The notes beneath the pieces were generated by a model that was given only the letters and a program-made list of their open reading frames with translations, was not told where the DNA came from and ran no database searches. The position numbers were made by a program, and so were the translations under genes. 5,708 nucleotides of DNA from JBLRWS01 sp047921075 (GTDB lineage: Bacteria > Bacteroidota > Rhodothermia > Balneolales > Balneolaceae): the NCBI GenBank assembly GCA_047921075.1, contig JBLRWS010000104.1, positions 1-5,708 of the forward strand, read 5' to 3'. Below are positions 1 to 4,963 of the stretch, piece by piece. The stretch's first letter is position 1; each line of letters starts with the position of its first letter.

Positions 1-26
1 ATCTTTCATCTTAAACATCGAATATC

Positions 27-182
27 ATGGGAAATCTATTATACATCGTAGCAGTGATTTTGATAATCGGCTGGCTGGTTGGGTTTATAGGTTACAGCAC
101 CGGGGGTATTATCCATATCCTGCTGGTTATCGCTGTAATTGCAATATTACTTCAGATAATTCAGGGCAGAAGAATCGCTTAG
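27..182 (+). CDS. lmo0937/DUF5670-type small hydrophobic membrane protein
   Basis: This complete 51-residue ORF starts with ATG and ends with TAG. The protein is almost entirely hydrophobic. It has a first membrane segment at about residues 4-21, a glycine-rich turn (YSTGG, 23-27), a second segment at about 28-45, and a short basic tail (QGRRIA). The signature GGIIHILLVI followed by an IQGRR end is what I recognise from the lmo0937 family of miniature membrane proteins, common in Bacteroidota and Firmicutes. The function of the family is not established; members often sit among stress-response genes. The length is normal for the family. There is no Shine-Dalgarno sequence before the ATG, as for most genes here. 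Only 26 bp of upstream DNA is visible, so promoter and operon status cannot be judged. The gene converges on the desaturase. Family assignment is fairly sure; role unknown. Confidence 0.8.
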   Translation: MGNLLYIVAVILIIGWLVGFIGYSTGGIIHILLVIAVIAILLQIIQGRRIA

Positions 183-193
183 CTGAGGTTTTT

Positions 194-213
194 GCACCAT
201 AAGCCGTGCTTTT
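194..213 (+). terminator. weak candidate terminator after the small membrane protein gene
   Basis: GCAC (194-197) and GTGC (206-209) can form a 4-bp stem with an 8-nt loop, followed directly by four T residues. It lies 12 nt after the stop codon of the small membrane protein gene, where a terminator would be expected. The stem is short, so this is only a candidate. The rest of the convergent spacer (to 345) has one imperfect dyad at 263-278 (AAAC-T-GAG/CTC-T-GTTT) and no strong terminator for the desaturase coming from the other side. Confidence 0.25.
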
Positions 214-345
214 GGGTACATAATCATCTGTAGGTTCTCCCGACTTAACATAAGCTTGCTTTAAACTGAGCTCTGTTTTGGAGGGTACATGATGTGCAAT
301 TTGAAGCCTCACCAACAGATGGTTACGTTGCCCACGGCCTTATGG

Positions 346-1458
346 CTATCCCGCCGCTGTTTCAGCGTATTTAAAATCCGGATCACCAAACTTTTTGAGT
401 GTTCGGTAGTGGGAGGCCACGGCTTCAAAAAAGGTATCGTGCTGATTGTACGGGATACCAAACTCATTGGCAGTCCTTTCAACGATTGGGCTAAGAGCCG
501 GATAGTGAATGCTGCATACTTTTGGAAACAGGTGGTGTTCAATCTGGAAATTCAATCCGCCAACAAACCAGCAAAGAGCTTTATTATCGCGGGCAAAATT
601 GTTGGTGGTCACCATTTCGTGGATCATCCAGTGTTCATCTATCCTATTCTTCTCATCAGGTTGCGGATGGTCGGTTTCCTCAACCACATGGGCAAGCTGA
701 AAAATGATCCCCACAATCAGGCCGGCCGTCAGGTGCAGTGTTAAAAATCCGATGGCGAGCTGAACCCAGGTTATATCGAGCAGCAGCATCGGCAACACCA
801 GCATGTAGGTGTAAAACGCCGCCTTGGTTACAATCAGGATAACCCACTCACTAACCGGGTGATTCTTATTGTTATAAGGGCCGATATTTGTTTTCAGAAA
901 GTTTTTATAGTCTTTCACAAACACCCAGAACACCATTGCCAGGCTGTACGCGAAAAAGGCCAGCACATGCTGTACCCTGTGGATCATCTTATATTCGGTG
1001 TGCGGTGAGAGGCGGATGAATCCCGCCACTTCAAGATCTTCATCGTGCCCGTGAATGTTGGTATACGTGTGATGGATAACGTTGTGGGTAATCTTCCAGA
1101 TGTATCCGTTCGCCCCGAGCATGTCGAACGTAAAGCCAAGCGTGCGGTTTACGGCATTGCTGGAAGAATAGGCGCCATGAAGAGCATCGTGCGATATGGA
1201 GAAACCGATGCCCGCCGCCGCAACCCCCATTACAAAGGTTAGAAACCACATTGTATGTAAAGAAAACTGGCCTGAGATGATGAGGCTATAAGAGCCAAGG
1301 AACAGCGTTAGCATGATAATAGTCTTGATTACCATCTGCGCATTTGCATGCTTTGATAGTTTACCCTCCTCAAAGTATTCATCAACTCTCTGTTTAACCG
1401 TTTTACTGAATTCACGGCTTGTGCGATTGTTAAACATAACTTTTTCTACTGCTGCCAT
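346..1458 (-). CDS. membrane fatty acid desaturase (acyl-lipid/acyl-CoA type)
   Basis: A 370-residue integral-membrane, di-iron fatty acid desaturase that would introduce a cis double bond into an acyl chain and so raise membrane fluidity. All three histidine boxes are present: HDALH (90-94), HNVIHH (125-130, followed by HGHDED at 136-141) and QIEHH (305-309, within NFQIEHHLFP). Hydrophobic segments lie at about 44-62, 70-89, 165-181, 205-227 and 232-256, giving the usual four-helix core. The Gln in the third box is typical of front-end and linoleoyl-CoA-type desaturases, but there is no N-terminal cytochrome b5 domain, so electrons must come from a separate ferredoxin or cytochrome. The length is full. 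The ATG at 1458 is preceded by GTAAAGTGGT, not a convincing Shine-Dalgarno. The gene is divergent from the DUF2959-like lipoprotein gene. Family is certain; regiospecificity cannot be read from sequence, so no symbol is given. Confidence 0.93.
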   Translation of the reverse strand: MAAVEKVMFNNRTSREFSKTVKQRVDEYFEEGKLSKHANAQMVIKTIIMLTLFLGSYSLIISGQFSLHTMWFLTFVMGVAAAGIGFSISHDALHGAYSSSNAVNRTLGFTFDMLGANGYIWKITHNVIHHTYTNIHGHDEDLEVAGFIRLSPHTEYKMIHRVQHVLAFFAYSLAMVFWVFVKDYKNFLKTNIGPYNNKNHPVSEWVILIVTKAAFYTYMLVLPMLLLDITWVQLAIGFLTLHLTAGLIVGIIFQLAHVVEETDHPQPDEKNRIDEHWMIHEMVTTNNFARDNKALCWFVGGLNFQIEHHLFPKVCSIHYPALSPIVERTANEFGIPYNQHDTFFEAVASHYRTLKKFGDPDFKYAETAAG

Positions 1459-1563
1459 ACCACTTTACACCGCTTCGTTTATTTGCATACACATTTAAAA
1501 TAAAAATGGGTATTGGGAAAATTTTACAGATGTTTTATGGATCGTTACAGATATCTCACTTTT

Positions 1564-1578
1564 GGGATAATAATTCCC
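1564..1578. promoter_or_regulatory. operator-like dyad GGGATAATAATTCCC
   Basis: Arms GGGA and TCCC flank a 7-bp AT core. Ten bases (GATAATAATT) are identical to the core of the dyad upstream of the DUF2959-like gene (1883-1892). It lies about 105 bp upstream of the desaturase start and 356 bp upstream of the lipoprotein start. It is immediately followed by another inverted repeat (TGTTG-ATA-CAACA, 1579-1591). It may be a divergent relative of the operator-like sites further right, but AT-rich matches of this size can arise by chance. Confidence 0.3.
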
Positions 1579-1755
1579 TGTTGATACAACAAGCTTTGTT
1601 CACGATTAAGAAAACAACATTCAATCAACCGAATGAAAACCAGCTCTTCATGTCACATGATGTAACCGCCAACTGCATCACTTCTACCACTCCCTTATCC
1701 AACCAAACAGCGAAAAAACCAAATTCATAAATTGATCTAATCATCAAAAAACACC

Positions 1756-1774
1756 TTTATTTACACCAAATAAA
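1756..1774. repeat. AT-rich stem-loop flanked by A and T runs
   Basis: TTTATTT (1756-1762) and AAATAAA (1768-1774) form a perfect 7-bp stem around the loop ACACC. ACC (1753-1755) can extend it by pairing with GGT (1778-1780) across a 3-nt bulge. An A6 run lies to the left (1746-1751) and T-rich DNA to the right (1780-1794), so on either strand the hairpin is followed by a T run. It could act as a weak bidirectional terminator insulating the two divergent genes, or simply be AT-rich spacer. Confidence 0.3.
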
Positions 1775-1879
1775 TGAGGTTTTATTGGTTTTTTATAATT
1801 GCCATGAATAACCGTAACCTATATAATTTTTAGTCATATTTATGTAAGTGTTTTAATCTTTCATTTGATGAAATTACAC

Positions 1880-1897
1880 TGTGATAATAATTTCACA
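1880..1897. promoter_or_regulatory. TGTGA-N8-TCACA operator or extended -10, upstream of the DUF2959-like gene
   Basis: The sequence is TGTGATAATAATTTCACA, with 5-bp inverted arms around an 8-bp AT core, and it ends 37 nt before the ATG at 1935. The same arms and spacing recur before the ice-binding-like gene at 3651-3668. A further half-site, TGAAATTA at 1869-1876, is an exact inverted copy of TAATTTCA at 1888-1895. Two readings are possible: an operator for a dimeric regulator, or an extended -10 promoter (TGTGATAAT) whose transcript would begin near the right arm. The arms resemble the CRP/FNR consensus TGTGA-N6-TCACA, but the 8-bp spacing does not fit that family. Confidence 0.55.
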
Positions 1898-1901
1898 ACT
1901 C

Positions 1902-1918
1902 TCCCACAGTTTTTGGGA
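1902..1918 (+). promoter_or_regulatory. leader stem-loop TCCCA...TGGGA
   Basis: TCCCA (1902-1906) can pair with TGGGA (1914-1918) around a 7-nt loop. It starts 5 nt after the TCAC arm of the upstream dyad and ends 16 nt before the ATG. A stem-loop with the same TCCC/GGGA base, and CAG in its middle, occupies the same place before the ice-binding-like gene. It may act in the 5' untranslated RNA or be a second protein-binding dyad in DNA. Confidence 0.45.
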
Positions 1919-1934
1919 ATCTAAGCACACCATT

Positions 1935-2588
1935 ATGAAACAATTTAACATGCCGGCTTCCCTTTTAACGGTTCTTTTCCTGGTACCTATACTAACAGCA
2001 GCATGCTCATCAACCGGCATGCAGCGATCAGAGGATGTTCAATCCTCCATGCAAGCGGTTGACAATGATATAAAAGAAATTGTAGTGCAACTTGATGTCA
2101 TTGGCGCTTCCCTTGATGAACTGATCAAATCTGGGCAGACAGATGTGAAGAGAGCATTCGATCTTTATTCGTATAATGTATCCGAAATTAAAAACATGGA
2201 AACTGACTTTGCAAAGCATGCCGGCCAGATGGAAGAGAGTGGCAAAACCTATTTTGCTGAATGGGACAAAAGCGGCCAAAAATATGATAACCCAGACATC
2301 CAGAAAAAAAGCAATGAACGGCGCGCAGCACTTGGGCTGATCTATGACAAAATTGCTCAAAACAACATCGGCGTAAAAGAAGCGTTCAGAGCATATGTAA
2401 GTGACGTGAATGAAATTGAAACTTTTTTATCGAATGATCTTACACGCCTGGGAATCGATTCAATATCGCCTGTGGCAAATAAAGCCGTGAACAATGGCCG
2501 ACTCCTTAGAAATGAACTAAGTGATCTCCAAACAGCTATTGAAGATGCCCGTTCCGAAATGAGACAACTCGGAATTGCTTCTAATTAA
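1935..2588 (+). CDS. DUF2959-like lipoprotein
   Basis: This 217-residue secreted lipoprotein has a signal peptide of the form MKQF followed by a hydrophobic stretch (about 8-20) and a lipobox-like LTAAC ending at Cys24. The mature part is predicted to be almost wholly alpha-helical and coiled-coil-like, with heptad patterning at about 36-80 and 175-212. The central FAEWDKSGQKY, the following paired arginines (NERRAAL), and the late stretch AFRAYVSDVNEIETFLSNDL resemble DUF2959 family proteins, envelope lipoproteins of unknown function. An in-frame GTG at 1881 would add 18 residues, but it lies inside the operator-like dyad and would bury the signal peptide, so the ATG at 1935 is preferred. 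There is no Shine-Dalgarno. Expression is probably governed by the shared leader module directly upstream. Lipoprotein status is confident; the family call is moderate. Confidence 0.8.
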   Translation: MKQFNMPASLLTVLFLVPILTAACSSTGMQRSEDVQSSMQAVDNDIKEIVVQLDVIGASLDELIKSGQTDVKRAFDLYSYNVSEIKNMETDFAKHAGQMEESGKTYFAEWDKSGQKYDNPDIQKKSNERRAALGLIYDKIAQNNIGVKEAFRAYVSDVNEIETFLSNDLTRLGIDSISPVANKAVNNGRLLRNELSDLQTAIEDARSEMRQLGIASN

Positions 2589-2738
2589 AATGGTTCCTTT
2601 CTTGCATCATCTGTAAAAGATGTAAGAATATCTTATCCATGTGTAATGCGTCGTTCTTTTAGACATGAGATATTGCTGTAATAATGTAGAAGAGTTTTCA
2701 GGATGCTAATTGAAATACAGAAACGAAGATTCTTTTTT

Positions 2739-2825
2739 ATGTATAGGGGGATGAGTATTGCCTCAGACCTGAAAGAACAAGCCATCTACCAGCTAAATGA
2801 ACCCACTCAAAGAAAATGGACGTAA
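2739..2825 (+). CDS. candidate 28-residue upstream ORF overlapping the AraC gene start
   Basis: ATG at 2739 opens a 28-codon frame containing SIASDLKEQAIYQLNEP and ending at TAA 2823-2825. It therefore overlaps the first 29 bp of the AraC-type gene in another frame. A second in-frame ATG at 2751 directly abuts a GGGGG run, too close for a normal ribosome binding site. It could be a leader peptide coupling translation to the regulator, or the decayed start of a lost gene. Its amino acid make-up looks more protein-like than the first 16 residues of the AraC ORF, which the same bases encode in the other frame. Weak evidence, included only as a candidate. Confidence 0.2.
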   Translation: MYRGMSIASDLKEQAIYQLNEPTQRKWT

Positions 2826-3405
2826 CAGCCAACGTCCGTTCGGAAACACGCTGTACGTCCGGTACATGGTGAGCCGGCGATGCAAAAAGATCGCCAAAAC
2901 GGCATTGGATAAACTGAAAATAAAGTATCTGTTTTCAGTACAGGGGGCCATTGAATTTCCGGAAGGGATTAGCCGTGAACAGCAGGCAACGCTCAAAAAG
3001 AGTTTACATACATCGGGCCTGGAGCTGCTGGATACAAGCGAGAGCATACTGATAGATAAAATTATCCATTCCGTCACCGAGGTGATTCACAACGCTGACA
3101 GGCTTCCCAAACTCAGCTTCAAGGAAATTATTCATGAAAACCTGGGGGGCGACTGCGAGCCCACTCTGCAAATATTTTCTGACGTAAAAGGAGTTTCGGT
3201 AACGCAATTTATAATCCTCCAAAAAATTGAACGGGCAAAGGAGCTGTTGTTGTATCACGATTTTACCCTGCCCGAAATAGCCGAAAAACTGTACTACAAA
3301 AATGAAGATTACTTCGTATCACAGTTTAAGAAAATCACCGGCCTCCCTCCCTCATACTTTACGGATCTAAAAGATAAAAGAGAGAAAACTATCGCAAACC
3401 TGTGA
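2797..3405 (+). CDS. AraC-family regulator with HMA-like N-terminal domain
   Basis: This 202-residue protein belongs to a short AraC-type class common in Bacteroidota. Residues about 18-85 look like a small ferredoxin-like fold of the heavy-metal-associated (HMA) type: LYVRYMVSRRCKK at 19-31 sits where HMA domains carry MxCxxC. Here the first Cys is Ser26 and only Cys29 remains, so ordinary two-Cys metal binding is doubtful. Residues about 105-190 form the AraC DNA-binding domain; the second helix-turn-helix is clear (TLPEIAEKLYYKNEDYFVSQFKKITGL within 157-183, then PPSYF). It lacks the usual cupin sensor. A TAA lies immediately before ATG 2797 in frame, so no longer start exists. Residues 1-17 are an extra lead-in compared with relatives I know, which begin near LYV. 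Encoded between two lipoprotein genes sharing a leader motif, it is the obvious candidate regulator; its ligand is unknown. Confidence 0.85.
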   Translation: MNPLKENGRNSQRPFGNTLYVRYMVSRRCKKIAKTALDKLKIKYLFSVQGAIEFPEGISREQQATLKKSLHTSGLELLDTSESILIDKIIHSVTEVIHNADRLPKLSFKEIIHENLGGDCEPTLQIFSDVKGVSVTQFIILQKIERAKELLLYHDFTLPEIAEKLYYKNEDYFVSQFKKITGLPPSYFTDLKDKREKTIANL

Positions 3406-3435
3406 TATTTGTAACCCTTCCGGATTCTCATGTAA

Positions 3436-3448
3436 GGTTGCTGCAACC
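3436..3448. repeat. dyad GGTTGCTGCAACC after the AraC gene
   Basis: A perfect inverted repeat, GGTTGC-T-GCAACC, begins 30 bp after the AraC stop codon. As RNA it could form a 5-bp stem with a CTG loop, followed by CCGTTTTA, a poor T tract. It is therefore either a weak terminator for the AraC gene or a small protein-binding dyad in the spacer. Confidence 0.35.
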
Positions 3449-3469
3449 CGTTTTACCCATCTTAGCAGT

Positions 3470-3484
3470 GTGAAATAATTTCAC
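3470..3484. promoter_or_regulatory. perfect 15-bp palindrome GTGAAATAATTTCAC
   Basis: GTGAAAT and ATTTCAC are exact inverted copies around a central A. The arms are the same GTGA/TCAC as in the two 18-bp dyads at 1880-1897 and 3651-3668, and the right half ATAATTTCAC is identical to that of the first. The spacing here is N7 rather than N8. It lies 220 bp upstream of the ice-binding-like gene and 64 bp after the AraC gene. I infer that it is a high-affinity site for the same regulator, possibly serving as a distal or cooperative operator. Confidence 0.5.
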
Positions 3485-3497
3485 TCATATTCCGCAT

Positions 3498-3529
3498 GTT
3501 GCGATAACAGTGCCGGTGTATCGGGCAAC
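3498..3529. repeat. imperfect inverted repeat in the AraC/ice-binding spacer
   Basis: GTTGCGATA (3498-3506) is an inverted copy of TATCGGGCAAC (3519-3529), apart from two extra bases in the right arm. The loop is 12 nt. No T run follows, so it is not a standard terminator. The short word CCGGTG occurs at 3513-3518, within the loop, and again at 3544-3549. Significance unknown. Confidence 0.25.
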
Positions 3530-3650
3530 AGCGGATTGGGATTCCGGTGCTATTTTTAAACCATATCCGCGGTCTTCTTTACAGTGAAAGATGTAATCTA
3601 ATTCTTTCCCTTTGTAATAGGTTCCGCATGAAAAAAAGGCACTTTATCCA

Positions 3651-3668
3651 TGTGATAATTACTTCACA
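3651..3668. promoter_or_regulatory. TGTGA-N8-TCACA operator or extended -10, upstream of the ice-binding-like gene
   Basis: The sequence is TGTGATAATTACTTCACA. It has the same 5-bp arms, 8-bp spacing and left half (TGTGATAAT) as the site upstream of the DUF2959-like gene, and ends 36 nt before ATG 3705. As for that site, it can be read as an operator or as an extended -10 element (TGTGATAAT). I find no good -35 hexamer at 17 bp upstream, where the DNA is an A run (3631-3637), so either an activator is needed or the operator reading is right. Confidence 0.55.
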
Positions 3669-3672
3669 GCAA

Positions 3673-3688
3673 TCCCGTCAGAACGGGA
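3673..3688 (+). promoter_or_regulatory. leader stem-loop TCCCGT-CAGA-ACGGGA
   Basis: A perfect 6-bp stem with a CAGA tetraloop starts 5 nt after the TCAC arm and ends 16 nt before the ATG. Position and base sequence (TCCC...CAG...GGGA) match the leader stem-loop before the DUF2959-like gene, although the loops differ in length and inner stem bases. Conservation of pairing with changed inner bases (A-T in one, GT/AC in the other) hints that structure rather than exact sequence matters. Confidence 0.5.
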
Positions 3689-3704
3689 ACAACCCACTTT
3701 CAAA

Positions 3705-4805
3705 ATGAATCTATTTTTAAACATTAAATTTTTTAGCCTCTCGGCAGTTATACTGTCTGTGATGTTATTCTCAGCTTGTAAAGACCAGAGCACGAGCGTT
3801 AACGACGACCTCGATCCGGATGCCCCAACGGTGATCACTACCAGCCCTGCCAATAATGATGCAGAGGTTGCCCGTAACGTGGTTATCGAAATAACTTTTA
3901 ATGAGGAGATGGACCCGGCAACCATAAACAGTTCCACCCTTACCGTAAATCAGGAATCTTCAGCCATCAGCGGCTCTGTAGCCTCTTCCGGTAATACCGC
4001 AACATTTACAGCCGATAATGCTCTGGATGCACTTTCCGATCATACCGTAACCGTTACTACAGGCGCAAAAAGTGCAACTGGCACAGCTCTTGCCGCAGAT
4101 ATGGTATGGAGTTTTACAACAGGCGGAAGTACAACACCATTGGACGTAGTTGACCTGGGAACGGCCGGCAATTTTGTAGTGCTTGCCAAAACCGCCGTGA
4201 ATAACAGCCCGACATCCGCCTTTACGGGCGATCTTGGATTAAGCCCTGCAGCGGAAACCTTTTATACCGGTTTTTCTCAGACAGCAGCAACGGGATTTTC
4301 TACATCCAGCCAGGTAACCGGTAGACTTTTCGCTGCGGACATGACAGACCCGACACCGGCCAACCTTACCACAGCCGTGAATGATATGGTTACCGCGTAC
4401 AACGATGCGGCCGGACGCCCTACACCCGACTTTGTTGGGTTATATACAGGTAACCTCGGCGGCAAGACACTATCTCCCGGCCTCTATAAATGGGATAACA
4501 CCGTACTTATACCTGAAGATGTAACGATATCAGGCGGTGCAGACGACGTCTGGATTTTCCAGATCGCGGAAGACCTGACAGTGAGTTCAGCCGCAACCAT
4601 CATCCTTACTGACGGAGCCCAGGCCAAAAACATCTTCTGGCAGGTAGCCGGCGAAGCAACCATTGGTACAACCGCGCACTTTGAAGGTGTACTCCTCTCT
4701 ATGACAGGAATTACACTAAATACCGGTGCCACATTCAATGGCCGCATACTGGCACAAACTGCCGCCATTTTCGATGGCAACACGGTTGTTGAACCTGCGC
4801 TATAA
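3705..4805 (+). CDS. lipoprotein with Ig-like domain and DUF3494 (ice-binding-like) domain
   Basis: This 366-residue protein is exported and lipidated: hydrophobic signal at about 9-22 and lipobox FSAC with Cys25. Residues about 39-139 form a bacterial Ig-like domain of the SbsA/Big_5 type (PTVITTSPANNDAEV, ITFNEEMDP, a closing WSFTTG). Residues about 147-366 are the DUF3494 ice-binding-like domain: LGTAGNFVVLAKTAV, TGDLGLSPA, AVNDMVTAYNDAAGR, NLGGKTLSPGLYKW, DDVWIFQIAEDL and a repetitive C-terminal beta-solenoid with GATFNGRILAQTAA. Such proteins bind ice or adhere at surfaces, though many DUF3494 proteins are untested. The Ig-like domain probably works as a spacer carrying the solenoid away from the membrane. 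The DUF3494 domain is of normal length and intact. There is no Shine-Dalgarno before the ATG. It is likely a single-gene transcript, with the shared leader module upstream and a strong terminator downstream. Architecture is confident; true ice binding is not shown. Confidence 0.92.
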   Translation: MNLFLNIKFFSLSAVILSVMLFSACKDQSTSVNDDLDPDAPTVITTSPANNDAEVARNVVIEITFNEEMDPATINSSTLTVNQESSAISGSVASSGNTATFTADNALDALSDHTVTVTTGAKSATGTALAADMVWSFTTGGSTTPLDVVDLGTAGNFVVLAKTAVNNSPTSAFTGDLGLSPAAETFYTGFSQTAATGFSTSSQVTGRLFAADMTDPTPANLTTAVNDMVTAYNDAAGRPTPDFVGLYTGNLGGKTLSPGLYKWDNTVLIPEDVTISGGADDVWIFQIAEDLTVSSAATIILTDGAQAKNIFWQVAGEATIGTTAHFEGVLLSMTGITLNTGATFNGRILAQTAAIFDGNTVVEPAL

Positions 4806-4846
4806 ACAGAAAGCAGGTGTAGTTTACAAATATAACAGTGCCCTAG

Positions 4847-4883
4847 AAAGCAGTTTCGCTGACACCGAAACTGCTTTTTTTTT
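4847..4883 (+). terminator. strong intrinsic terminator after the ice-binding-like gene
   Basis: AAAGCAGTTTCG (4847-4858) and CGAAACTGCTTT (4866-4877) form a perfect 12-bp stem with a 7-nt loop (CTGACAC), running into nine consecutive T residues (4875-4883). It begins 41 bp after the stop codon of the ice-binding-like gene and closes that transcript. The minus-strand side begins with an A run and ends in TTTC, so it would terminate hydrolase transcripts less well. Confidence 0.93.
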
Positions 4884-4940
4884 GAATTGTTGTATCGCAT
4901 GCGGCATAATACTTCTACTTGACAATGTCTTTTTTAAGGG

Positions 4941-4947
4941 GTTAGGC
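4941..4947 (+). other. attC/attI-type core site GTTAGGC (cassette left boundary)
   Basis: GTTAGGC fits the integron core-site consensus GTTRRRY exactly. It lies 16 bp from the stop codon of the minus-strand hydrolase gene, between that gene and the terminator of the host-like ice-binding gene. Read on +, it would be the left edge of an inserted cassette. No partner RYYYAAC and no attC fold are visible in the 110 bp to its left, as expected if host DNA lies on that side. A 7-mer alone is weak; the matching site at the other end of the gene gives it weight. Confidence 0.45.
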
Positions 4948-4963
4948 ACGCTATATCTGGCAC

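Larger units (their letters stand above)
1459..1934. other. 476-bp divergent intergenic region
   Basis: This spacer separates the start codons of the desaturase (minus) and the DUF2959-like lipoprotein (plus) and must hold promoters for both. It is AT-rich. I see a GGGATAATAATTCCC dyad at 1564-1578, a TGTTG-ATA-CAACA inverted repeat at 1579-1591, an AT-rich stem-loop near 1756-1774, an inverted repeat TGAAATTA/TAATTTCA (1869-1876 and 1888-1895), and the leader module at 1880-1918. No credible gene was found. A 74-codon ORF at 1506-1730 has low-complexity, unstructured-looking content, no ribosome binding site and no recognisable family. Confidence 0.6.

Noticed and set aside
127..315. 62-codon minus-strand ORF downstream of the desaturase
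   Set aside because: It overlaps the 3' third of the well-supported small membrane protein gene on the other strand, has no recognisable family and no ribosome binding site.
1506..1730. 74-codon plus-strand ORF in the divergent spacer
   Set aside because: AT-rich, composition not protein-like, no family, no start signal. It also covers the inverted repeats expected of a control region.
1880..1897. CRP/FNR binding site
   Set aside because: The arms TGTGA/TCACA match, but CRP and FNR sites have about 6 bp between the arms, while these have 8 (and 7 in the palindrome at 3470).
1881..1934. GTG start adding 18 residues to the DUF2959-like protein
   Set aside because: The GTG lies in the operator-like dyad, and the extension would push the signal peptide inward. 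ATG 1935 gives a normal lipoprotein signal.
2601..2626. Terminator after the DUF2959-like gene
   Set aside because: CTTGCATC and GATGTAAG can pair with one G-U, but no T run follows, so termination cannot be supported.
3628..3708. 26-codon ORF whose TGA overlaps the ATG of the ice-binding-like gene
   Set aside because: It runs through the dyad and the stem-loop, whose DNA is conserved in the other leader where no such ORF exists. The ATGA overlap is probably chance, though translational coupling is not excluded.
4484..4900. 138-codon minus-strand ORF antisense to the DUF3494 domain
   Set aside because: Shadow of a clearly coding region. It runs through the terminator and has no recognisable domain.
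4830..4947. A complete attC of about 118 bp left of the hydrolase, from ATATAAC to GTTAGGC
   Set aside because: The left 7-mer breaks the RYYYAAC consensus, and the interval is occupied by an intrinsic terminator belonging to the ice-binding gene, with no paired inner arms typical of attC.
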